Below are positions 1-7,341 of a stretch of DNA of 15,154 nucleotides, in pieces (position 1 is the first letter of the stretch; every line of letters starts with the position of its first letter). Source of the DNA: an uncultured Eubacteriales bacterium (GTDB lineage: Bacteria; Bacillota; Clostridia; Peptostreptococcales; Anaerovoracaceae); NCBI GenBank assembly GCA_902772685.1, contig CACYBO010000137.1, forward strand, positions 1-15,154, in the 5' to 3' direction. The translations under genes and the position numbers were made by a program. Under the pieces are notes generated by a model. It was not told the DNA's origin. It worked only from the letters and a program-made list of their open reading frames with translations, and did no database searches.

Positions 1-99
1 ATTATCGACGCAGATCACATAATCTCCTGCATCGTGCAGCCTCCTGCACAGGTTGGACCCAATAAATCCTGCTCCTCCTGTTACGATCGTCGTTTTCAT
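1..99 (-). CDS. NAD-dependent sugar-nucleotide epimerase/dehydratase, N-terminal fragment
   Basis: Only the first 33 codons are inside the window; the gene continues past the left edge. The ATG at 99-97 overlaps the stop of the upstream glycosyltransferase as ATGA. The translation begins MKTTIVTGGAGFIGSNL and ends VICVDN. The TGGxGFIG glycine motif is the NAD(P)-binding turn of extended short-chain dehydrogenases, and the acidic residue in VDN ends beta-2, where it would bind the ribose of NAD. The family acts on nucleotide sugars in the cytoplasm (4-epimerase, 4,6-dehydratase or UDP-glucuronate decarboxylase). The VICVDN wording reminds me of UDP-glucuronate decarboxylases, but 33 residues cannot settle the subfamily. 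Context fits a supplier of an activated sugar for the operon's glycosyltransferases. Confidence 0.85.
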   Translation of the reverse strand, partial: MKTTIVTGGAGFIGSNLCRRLHDAGDYVICVDN

Positions 100-1397
100 G
101 TCTCGTCTTCATTGCTCCTTTCGGCAGTGTCAGGTTTTGTCCTGTCATACGGACCTTTGACAATGTCATTTGCGTATAAATAATGAACGATACTCCGTCT
201 GTCTAGTTTTTTCGATACTTCTTCATGATTATCACTTGCCATAGCTACCACCACGACTTCGTTTTCCGCCGGCTGGTATTCATCAAGCGATATAACTTTA
301 ACCCCATAAACCTCATTTGGATTTCCGCTTGGATCAGTTACGATAAATCCCTTAATGCAGAATCCCAATCTGATCAAACGCTGATACAGCCTTTTTCCAA
401 TGCGTCCGCACCCATAAATCCAAATATGCATATCCCGATTTAATGATTCAAATATTTTTTCATCGTACTCTTTTTCCCATTCCCGGGTTTTTTGTACATA
501 CCGGTAAAATGAATACAGCTTTGCCGATTCTTCATCTTTGAACCACTCTTCCGGATCAGCATTCTGATTAAAAACCGGATACAGTCTGTCAAGGTGACGG
601 AACAAGTGCATCATCAGCATCTCTACGGGATGGTTCTTAATATTTTCTCTTCTTAAAAACGAGAGTAGATGCAGTATACTGATCAGATAACCGTAGAAAT
701 TCTCCGGTGCGGCAGGTGTTGTTACAACCGAATTGTCTCTGAACCGGCGGATGAACAAGGGCTTAGGCACATACTTGATTCTGCGCGCAGCCAATACAGC
801 CGCAGTTGTAAAGAACTGATCTTCATGAATAGCATCCTCCGGAAAAAATAAGGAATGATTCATCAAATACGCCCTTTGCCAGAACGTTCTCTGCACCAAC
901 ACAGTCCAGTCTTTATTATCAAGCATCTCACCTGCCAGAAGCTGCCCCTCACAGGCTTCCGCCGGGTACGTTCCTTTTCTTCTTCCAATGAAGGTCTCAG
1001 AATAGCGGTCCTGCAATACTTGACTCTCATAAATCGCCTGAGCGTCAAACAGTATCCCTTCCAGCTGCTCATTCTCCGCAATATCATAAAGCGTTTTCAT
1101 AGCTTCCGGAACTATCATGTCATCTGAATCCAGAAAGTATACGTATTTGCCGCTCGCCTCTGCTATTCCCAAATTTCGTCCGTACCCTTGTTTCCGGTTT
1201 TTTTCCAAATGAAAAACTCTGATCTGAGGATACCTCGCCTCATAATCATCCAGTATCGCCGGGCATCTGTCCGGAGAAGCATCGTCAACGCATATTATTT
1301 CGATATCTTCCAACGACTGCGTAAGAACACTATCTAAACATTGTTCCAGATACTGTTCTACGCCATATACAGGAATTACAATCGATACCTTAGGCAT
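96..1397 (-). CDS. GT2 family glycosyltransferase with C-terminal Rossmann-like module
   Basis: A 433-residue protein. Residues 3-110 are a classic GT-A glycosyltransferase family 2 start: VSIVIPVYG, then VDDASPD (37-43), then the DxD-type metal and nucleotide-sugar site DSDD (90-93). It should transfer a sugar from a nucleotide donor to a growing surface glycan at the cytoplasmic face; donor and acceptor cannot be read from sequence. Residues about 323-415 form a second module beginning IWIYGCGRIG with an FIVTDP segment. This is a nucleotide-binding-like Rossmann unit that also appears at the N-terminus of the 810-residue glycosyltransferase of the same operon. The tail (about 416-433) is charged and probably disordered. 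A GAGAGG ribosome site lies about 8 nt upstream, in the 14-nt gap after the cytidylyltransferase. The gene ends in an ATGA overlap with the epimerase. Confidence 0.9.
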   Translation of the reverse strand: MPKVSIVIPVYGVEQYLEQCLDSVLTQSLEDIEIICVDDASPDRCPAILDDYEARYPQIRVFHLEKNRKQGYGRNLGIAEASGKYVYFLDSDDMIVPEAMKTLYDIAENEQLEGILFDAQAIYESQVLQDRYSETFIGRRKGTYPAEACEGQLLAGEMLDNKDWTVLVQRTFWQRAYLMNHSLFFPEDAIHEDQFFTTAAVLAARRIKYVPKPLFIRRFRDNSVVTTPAAPENFYGYLISILHLLSFLRRENIKNHPVEMLMMHLFRHLDRLYPVFNQNADPEEWFKDEESAKLYSFYRYVQKTREWEKEYDEKIFESLNRDMHIWIYGCGRIGKRLYQRLIRLGFCIKGFIVTDPSGNPNEVYGVKVISLDEYQPAENEVVVVAMASDNHEEVSKKLDRRSIVHYLYANDIVKGPYDRTKPDTAERSNEDET

Positions 1398-1411
1398 GGC
1401 TTATCCTCTCG

Positions 1412-1849
1412 TTATCTATTACTCAATTCATTACGTATTTTCGTAGTGCTCTGCTTTTGTGTATAAGGAAAAAACTGAATGTCTGCTCCCAACTTTCTTA
1501 GTTCGCTCCGTTCCCACTCCCAATACGGATTCCCCGCATAGTCATCCCCGGAGAAGAAGCAATCAAACGGCCGCCTGTTCCACTCTTTTATCCGTGATGG
1601 ATCATCCTTGATTGCCACCACTTCATCCACATATCTGACGGAAGCCAATATCTCCATTCTTTCGTCCAAAGGGATCACCGGATATTTGTCCTTGAACTGT
1701 TTCACCAGTTCGTCACTCAGAACAGCAACCCGAAGAAACTCACATTGCTCCTTTGCCCTTCTGATCAGGTTCAGGTGTCCTATGTGAAACATGTCAAATA
1801 CACCCATGAGCAATCCTGTTTTATAAGGTTTTTGATCTTCCCTCATCAT
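1412..1849 (-). CDS. TagD-like cytidylyltransferase (glycerol-3-phosphate cytidylyltransferase family)
   Basis: A 145-residue protein close to the usual size of the family (about 130). It shows the nucleotidyltransferase signature: MGVFDMFHIGH (15-25) with HIGH at 22-25, an arginine in LDERMEIL (61-68), RYVDEV (72-77), GDDYAG (101-106) and the C-terminal STTKIR (134-139). In TagD these bind CTP and catalyse CTP + glycerol 3-phosphate to CDP-glycerol + PPi. The substrate here is inferred, and another phospho-alcohol is possible. Relative to TagD as I remember it, there is a short insertion with WEWERSEL (110-117). Given three LicD domains in the operon, it plausibly makes their CDP-activated donor. 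The start overlaps the previous stop as ATGATGA; AAGGAG precedes it, and the second ATG (1846) is equally spaced for initiation. Confidence 0.85.
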   Translation of the reverse strand: MMREDQKPYKTGLLMGVFDMFHIGHLNLIRRAKEQCEFLRVAVLSDELVKQFKDKYPVIPLDERMEILASVRYVDEVVAIKDDPSRIKEWNRRPFDCFFSGDDYAGNPYWEWERSELRKLGADIQFFPYTQKQSTTKIRNELSNR

Positions 1850-4077
1850 TGACTCTCCTTGATTTTTTCTGCAAACGGCGTTTCCGGATCAAAGGCAACA
1901 CCTCCATGCCCTGTGCGGTGTTTCGCATCCGGTATCTTCATGTAGTCCTCGCCGTACCACTTTCTGAGCCAGCTCCCGTATGCAGCAGGCATCATAATCT
2001 GCATATCTTCAAAAGGCATTTCAATTAAATCCATGCAGTCTGCCTCCGGATACACAGTCCGGTTTATATAATTGCCATAATATCTCGCAAGAACAGATCG
2101 CTGCCCTTCCGGCGCACAGGATCGGTAGAGACGGTTCAGCTTACGCAAAGGCATATCCTGCGGTATGAATTTTCTCAGAATATAGTAGAGACTTATTTCT
2201 CCTCCTCTGACATCCCACATAGCATTTGTCCATTGTTTATATAATTGCGCCAGCCGGATCCTCTGCCAGAACGAAATCTTCTTCTGGAGTTTTCTCATTT
2301 GCCGTTCATCTTTCGGGCAGTGGTCCAATGGAAAAATGTCGATCCAGATGCCCTGATTGCAGTCTTTGTCTCTGTTTCTGTATTCTATTGCTGAAGTCCT
2401 GCTGTCCCGCAGTTTACAGTAACCTCCATAAAAACAAGACGGATCGCTCTCCGGAGTCTGCAGAAAATAATTCTCTTCCAACTGTTCCCCACATACACAG
2501 ATGAACTTTTCATAGTCTTCCCGCAGCATCGCGATATCGATATCATCATCCCACGGGACAAATCCTTTATGCCGAACAGCGCCAAGCATCGTGCCGTAGA
2601 CGGCCATATACCTGATTCCGTTCTTCCTGCAAATACCATCCAATTGTTTCAGCAGTCCCAGCTGTACCTTCTGAACACGGGTCAGCAGATCGTCTTTTGC
2701 CAGTTCTTCTGCCCGCTTTTTTATCTCCCTGCGGTCGATGTTTGACCATTCATATATTTTGCTGTACTTCTTCCAGTTTCTGTTTTCACTGACAAATCTG
2801 TTTTCATGCTTCAGAAAACCATCCCAGAGATCTGAAAGACCGAAAATATCCTTTATTTCATCCATCCGAATAAGATTTTCAGCTTCCGGAATATGAATCC
2901 ATGTGTATCTGATCGCTCTGAACAGAATGTAACGGAGCGGACAATTGTGAACCGTAAACTCCTGGTCGTAATACATGATTCTGTCATCTTTGAAAAAACC
3001 ATTGTAAGGAATCATGTCGATATATCCTGTTTCCAGAATCGTTCCCAGCTGCGCAGGCGATGCTCCCCAGCACGATTTTGCTTCTTCCTCGGAAATGCTG
3101 CATGAATCAGAAGAAGTTAAAACGTCCTGTTCGATCCGGCGGAACACGCCGAGGAATGCAGCCCTGTCTCCCGCGCTGACTTGCTCTCTGAGGTGCTCCA
3201 TCAGCTGCGGATCCTTAATCAGCGGCATCTCGATACCTTCTGCTGTCATCTTCTGCTCTACGACAGGAACGCCCCTGTTCTTCAGTGCTGCAAGATTGTC
3301 GTATAATACCTGCAGATTTTGTCTGCCCTCCGGCCAAAGAGCCTTCTTGCAGGCGCTGCCGTCGGAATAGAGAACCGTGGCAAAACCATGCTCCGGGCCC
3401 CGGTCTGTGGAGAGAGCCGCATAGACCGCTCTCTTCCGGTCCACAGATGCAGTCTCCTTGCGGCCTTCCAGCAGAACAGCATTCGCTGTATGCGGAAGCA
3501 TGCCTTCACGCACAATATCATCATAAAGATCTGCTTCCGCCGCGAGAAACGGACTTTCATACGGATCATATGGGAACACCCTGTCCCTGATGCTGTCTGT
3601 CGGCAGATGCTCATCCGTAAAAACAGCCTGGGTGAATCCGGCGTCAGGCATCAGATAATAGGAGTGCTGGTCTTTGAAACCGGTCTTCTGCAGAAGCTCT
3701 TTGAGCTGCACGGGAGCCATCAATCCTGAAACTTCACCCCGCAGCCCCTGCATTGGAGTTCTGACGATATCATCGACGCCGCCGCACAGATATTTGAGAC
3801 CGAACCGGTTTCTGCAGCAAAGCAGGAGAACTCCATCATCTGCAAGCAGCTCATATAGTTCTTTTATAAGCTTCTCCGGTTCCGTTTCCGAAGTCTCCAG
3901 CAAATCGACAGCTGCAATGTAATCGTATTTGCAGCCTGCCTGAGGAACTGTATCCGCTATTAAGTTCCTGTTTTCCATCAGTTCTGCAAGGATATCCGCA
4001 TCCGGTCCTGCAGCCAGTGCGCGTGCCCCCGGATGAAACGAATACCAGTTCAGGACGGCCTTTCGTAGTTCTCTCAT
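1846..4077 (-). CDS. Three-module protein: degenerate methyltransferase, kinase-like domain, LicD phosphotransferase
   Basis: A 743-residue fusion. Residues about 1-200 match the C-terminal half of class I SAM methyltransferases found with clostridial glycan genes (KYDYI 50-54, then a late strand and RNRFGLKY 89-96). The glycine-rich SAM loop is missing: where it should lie there is only AAGPDADI (22-29), about 20 residues before KYDYI, so methyl transfer is doubtful. Residues about 205-395 look kinase-like: Lys244/245 after a beta hairpin, D354-x4-N359 like a catalytic loop, and D371-Q-E-F like a metal-binding DFG/DxE motif. Residues about 465-743 are a LicD domain with GTMLGAVRHKGF (495-506), PWDDDIDI (508-515) and GIWIDIFPLD (576-585). 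LicD enzymes transfer phosphocholine or a related phospho-alcohol from a CDP donor to sugar. A strong AAAGGAG site precedes the start, which overlaps the upstream stop by 4 nt. Confidence 0.85.
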   Translation of the reverse strand: MRELRKAVLNWYSFHPGARALAAGPDADILAELMENRNLIADTVPQAGCKYDYIAAVDLLETSETEPEKLIKELYELLADDGVLLLCCRNRFGLKYLCGGVDDIVRTPMQGLRGEVSGLMAPVQLKELLQKTGFKDQHSYYLMPDAGFTQAVFTDEHLPTDSIRDRVFPYDPYESPFLAAEADLYDDIVREGMLPHTANAVLLEGRKETASVDRKRAVYAALSTDRGPEHGFATVLYSDGSACKKALWPEGRQNLQVLYDNLAALKNRGVPVVEQKMTAEGIEMPLIKDPQLMEHLREQVSAGDRAAFLGVFRRIEQDVLTSSDSCSISEEEAKSCWGASPAQLGTILETGYIDMIPYNGFFKDDRIMYYDQEFTVHNCPLRYILFRAIRYTWIHIPEAENLIRMDEIKDIFGLSDLWDGFLKHENRFVSENRNWKKYSKIYEWSNIDRREIKKRAEELAKDDLLTRVQKVQLGLLKQLDGICRKNGIRYMAVYGTMLGAVRHKGFVPWDDDIDIAMLREDYEKFICVCGEQLEENYFLQTPESDPSCFYGGYCKLRDSRTSAIEYRNRDKDCNQGIWIDIFPLDHCPKDERQMRKLQKKISFWQRIRLAQLYKQWTNAMWDVRGGEISLYYILRKFIPQDMPLRKLNRLYRSCAPEGQRSVLARYYGNYINRTVYPEADCMDLIEMPFEDMQIMMPAAYGSWLRKWYGEDYMKIPDAKHRTGHGGVAFDPETPFAEKIKESQ

Positions 4078-6506
4078 TTTTTCTCCTTTAAAACCGCCTG
4101 TATCATCCCGGCAATCCTCTGGTTCATGACTTCATTTAAGTGCGACGGAATGGCGCCGTATTCATATTGATCATCTGTGAAGTACAGGCTGTCTCCTGAA
4201 GGCCGGATGATGACAGCTTCAGGACAAAGGCCCTCTAAATAGTCATAGTACTTCTTCAGAAGCCCATTCTGTTTTTGGATACGCGCTGCGTCGTCAAATT
4301 CCTGCTGTTTCCGAACGTCGCCGTGCTTGGTGCTGAGATAATTCTCCACGATGACGATCTGTGTTTCCGGAGACAATCTTCTGAGCTTTTGCACGAAGCC
4401 TTCGGCGGCTCTTTCCCACAGTCCCATTCCGAGGCTGCTGTTTCTTGCCACCTTTCCGGTCAGCTCAGCATCGCTGCTGCAGACTCCGTTTACCCTGCCG
4501 TCCCAGGCGTCGCTCATCGTATAATATCTGCCTCTGTAAAACGTCACATCGAAACGCTCTTCCAGAAGATCGATAAACAGATAATCCGGCTTGATCTGTT
4601 CCACTGTATCCCACACCGTGCAGAGGCGTTCCCGCTCCAGCATGATCTCCCGGTATTTGTTCTTATGCCGGAAAGAATCGCTGTCCGGCGCCGCATCGCC
4701 TATTACCGATATGATGCTTGAGAAGCTGAACCGGCAGGACGGGTCGTGGAGCCAGTCCATATGGGACAATACTCTGGCCAGATTGTACCCGCCCCAGGTT
4801 ATATAAGTTCCGTTCAGACCCTCCGGGAACATCCTGCCGAGAAATGTTCTGTAATTGGAAACGATTTGTCTGAACTCATCCGGATTTCTTCTGTGGAACT
4901 GCGTTGCGAGAATATCGCTGAGACGGTACTTGACAACTCCTTCTAACGTATCTGCATATTCGTCATAGATTCCGCATCGTTTGAACTGCTCGATCAGGTA
5001 TTCCATCGCTGAAACCCCCAGCGTCAGGTCAGGTTTTCCGTCTTTGGAGGCATATCCGGTCTCAACAAGAGAATTCTCACGGAATCTTCTGTAGTAGTAC
5101 AGCGGCTCTTCAATGCTCACCACATCTCTGCTAAGGGCAAGAACCAAAGCGTATATGGCCGGTGATTCGAAGGATACATCCGGCATTCGGATTTCATACT
5201 TTGTCCATAGATCCCTTCTGCTCATGGATTTGTAGGTTGCAGTCGGTCCGTATTTCATATGTTCCCTGAAGGTATACGCAAGTCCTGCCCTGCTGCCGCA
5301 CTTGCGGTAAATCTTCTTTCCTGTGCGGTCATTGTATCTCCAGAGATCGCATTCAGCGAAACGCGCGCCGTTTTTTTCAAGCGCGTCATGCAGCTTTTCC
5401 ATGTATGTAAGGTCGAGCCAGTCATCCGGGTCCACGAACGCAATGTGCTTGCCGCGGGCCTGACTGACGCCGAGATTCCTTGACGCCGCAACGCCCTCGT
5501 TCTTTTTATCTATATATCTGATTCTCAAGTCTCTGCGCGCCCAATATCTGCATAACTGCGGAGAGTCATCTGTCGAACCGTCATTAATCAGCAGGATTTC
5601 CATATCCGGAAATGTCTGATCCCGAACAGTTTCCATACAGACGTTCAGATATTCGCCAATGTTGTATACCGGAATAATTACGCTGATTTCAGGTGCCTTT
5701 GATGCGATTCCCATCAATTCCGCCTTCGCGGAGGCAAGGAGTCCCTTCTGTTCTTCTGTTAAATCCAGTTCGGCGAGCATGCTGTCCGGCAGGCAGTTGC
5801 CGTCACCTAGAAGCACGTTGAAATCATCAGATGCCGCAACCACATTACAAGTGATTGTATCAATGCCGGCCGCACACGCACAGGCGATGCGGTGAAGACC
5901 GTCAATCACTCTGCCGCTCTCATCAATCAGAATCGGATAACTGTCATTCCATCCATGCTCTCTTATACTGTCTGCAAGATTCTGCATAAGCGCATAGCGT
6001 CTTTCTGCAGTCTGTCTTCCGCAGTGGGCGCTCATGCATTTCATATATATTTCCTTAGCCGATTCCTGCCGGTCTTCCATGTATCCCTTTGCGGCAAGAA
6101 ATCGGAATGATATCCAATTGTTCTGTCTGTCCTGCTTTTGCAGCAATGTCCTGCATGGAATGCTGACATTTTTCTGCAAAGGCTCACCATATAGCATTTC
6201 ATGCAGATATGGATAAATCCATATGGCTCTGTCACCGAGTAACTCTGTCAGTTCTGAAGCGACGCTTTTATGAACTGCGAGCAGCACCAGAAGATCCGGA
6301 TCCTCTGCGAGCTCCTCTCTTTTTATCACCGGCAGGTCATGATAGTGACTGACTTCAGGATCCGATACGACGAAGCAGCTGATTCTGTCTGTCAGACCAT
6401 GCTTCTTCAGCGCATGCCAAAACATGCCTGCTACAAAACCCGTCCCGTATATAGCGGCCTTTTTCGTCTGAAGAAGATTTATGAATTCTGCAGTATCAGT
6501 TTTCAT
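4074..6506 (-). CDS. Multidomain glycosyltransferase: Rossmann + ParB-like + GT2 + DUF6270-like
   Basis: An 810-residue protein with four recognisable parts. Residues 15-105 are a Rossmann-like unit (AIYGTGFVAG, then FVVSDP at 45-50), matching the C-terminal module of the downstream GT2. Residues about 112-235 resemble a ParB/sulfiredoxin-like fold, with PILIDESGRVIDGLHRI at 191-207, where the GxHR-type motif normally contacts phosphate or nucleotide. Residues about 272-500 are a GT2 domain: SVIIPVYN (275-282), INDGSTDDS (307-315) and DPDD (359-362). Residues about 560-810 resemble DUF6270, an SGNH-like family (PDYLFIDLLEERFD 640-653, GAIPSHL 784-790), but the expected GSC nucleophile site appears as WGGYN (571-575). 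It probably adds a sugar and may modify it. The start is preceded by AAGGA and overlaps the upstream LicD stop by 11 nt. Donor and acceptor are unknown. Confidence 0.85.
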   Translation of the reverse strand: MKTDTAEFINLLQTKKAAIYGTGFVAGMFWHALKKHGLTDRISCFVVSDPEVSHYHDLPVIKREELAEDPDLLVLLAVHKSVASELTELLGDRAIWIYPYLHEMLYGEPLQKNVSIPCRTLLQKQDRQNNWISFRFLAAKGYMEDRQESAKEIYMKCMSAHCGRQTAERRYALMQNLADSIREHGWNDSYPILIDESGRVIDGLHRIACACAAGIDTITCNVVAASDDFNVLLGDGNCLPDSMLAELDLTEEQKGLLASAKAELMGIASKAPEISVIIPVYNIGEYLNVCMETVRDQTFPDMEILLINDGSTDDSPQLCRYWARRDLRIRYIDKKNEGVAASRNLGVSQARGKHIAFVDPDDWLDLTYMEKLHDALEKNGARFAECDLWRYNDRTGKKIYRKCGSRAGLAYTFREHMKYGPTATYKSMSRRDLWTKYEIRMPDVSFESPAIYALVLALSRDVVSIEEPLYYYRRFRENSLVETGYASKDGKPDLTLGVSAMEYLIEQFKRCGIYDEYADTLEGVVKYRLSDILATQFHRRNPDEFRQIVSNYRTFLGRMFPEGLNGTYITWGGYNLARVLSHMDWLHDPSCRFSFSSIISVIGDAAPDSDSFRHKNKYREIMLERERLCTVWDTVEQIKPDYLFIDLLEERFDVTFYRGRYYTMSDAWDGRVNGVCSSDAELTGKVARNSSLGMGLWERAAEGFVQKLRRLSPETQIVIVENYLSTKHGDVRKQQEFDDAARIQKQNGLLKKYYDYLEGLCPEAVIIRPSGDSLYFTDDQYEYGAIPSHLNEVMNQRIAGMIQAVLKEKK

Positions 6507-7341
6507 CAGTTCTTTCCTTCATGAAATCCGGAATCAAAAGCTTAATGTCCGATACCGGATGCACTTTTCTCTGCTCCTGCGGAGGCAGCTTCATATATTC
6601 ACCAAACTTGAAGCTGAGATAATCCTCCGGATCTCTGACACCCGGAAAACAATACCCCTCAAAGACAGCTTCTTCGCTCCCTTCATACCATCTTCTGAGA
6701 TACCCCCATTTCCTGTTCGGGGTCGGGAAAGTCAGAATCCTGACCCAGTCCGAGTCTCTTTTCTCTGCCCTTTGTATGATTCTGTCAAGTCTGGAGAGCA
6801 CGACCTTCTCGGGTATGCAGTCCATCAGCGTGAACACGCCTCTCTTGAAGGTGCTTTTATCAGCTATTTTACCCACCCTCGACCAGAGAAGTTTGCGTAT
6901 GCAGAAACACCTGAGGCTCATGATGCTTCTTCCGATCTGACTCTGCGGAACCGCATCCAGCGGAAAGATATCAATAAACACACCCTGCTCATAGGGCATG
7001 TGCTCCTGATGCTCTCTGAGAAACAATGTGTTTTTTCTGCGCAGTTTGCCGTAACCCCATCTGTATCCCGGTGTGCATGTATGATCCTGAAAGTAAAATC
7101 TCGATTCGTCGAGTTCGCTCCTGCAGGCTTCTCTGAATCTCTCGTACTCACTTCTCACCATTGCCACATCAGCGTCATCATCCCACGGAATGAAGCCTTT
7201 ATGCCTGTATGCGCCCAGCATTGTTCCAGCTATTATGTTGTATTCTATGCCGCACTTCCTGCAAATTCTGTCTACTTCCAAAAGAAGTTCCAGTTCAACC
7301 ATTTGCAGCTGCCGCAGCATTTCGTTGCTCAGATTGATCAT
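6496..7341 (-). CDS. LicD family phosphotransferase (second copy)
   Basis: A 281-residue stand-alone LicD domain of usual family length. It carries GTMLGAYRHKGF (39-50), PWDDDADVAM (52-61), the second conserved block GVFIDIFPLDA (120-130) and the family's C-terminal YMKLPP block. The aspartates of PWDDD and IDIFP are the presumed divalent-metal ligands. LicD proteins, distant relatives of human fukutin/FKRP, move a phospho-alcohol (phosphocholine in Streptococcus pneumoniae, ribitol phosphate in the human enzymes) from a CDP donor to a sugar hydroxyl at the cytoplasmic face. The transferred group here is unknown. No LicA choline kinase or LicC-type cytidylyltransferase is in the window, so phosphocholine should not be assumed. 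An AAGGAA ribosome site lies about 9 nt upstream, and the gene starts in an ATGA overlap with the metallophosphoesterase. Confidence 0.9.
   Translation of the reverse strand: MINLSNEMLRQLQMVELELLLEVDRICRKCGIEYNIIAGTMLGAYRHKGFIPWDDDADVAMVRSEYERFREACRSELDESRFYFQDHTCTPGYRWGYGKLRRKNTLFLREHQEHMPYEQGVFIDIFPLDAVPQSQIGRSIMSLRCFCIRKLLWSRVGKIADKSTFKRGVFTLMDCIPEKVVLSRLDRIIQRAEKRDSDWVRILTFPTPNRKWGYLRRWYEGSEEAVFEGYCFPGVRDPEDYLSFKFGEYMKLPPQEQRKVHPVSDIKLLIPDFMKERTDEN

Noticed and set aside
1770..1800. HIGH motif as an aminoacyl-tRNA synthetase fragment
   Set aside because: The 145-residue length and the STTKIR and RYVDEV motifs fit the cytidylyltransferase family.
5880..5945. ParB-like motif as sign of a partition system or DNA-modification gene
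   Set aside because: The motif lies inside a glycosyltransferase polypeptide with no ParA, parS-like repeats or nuclease partner nearby.
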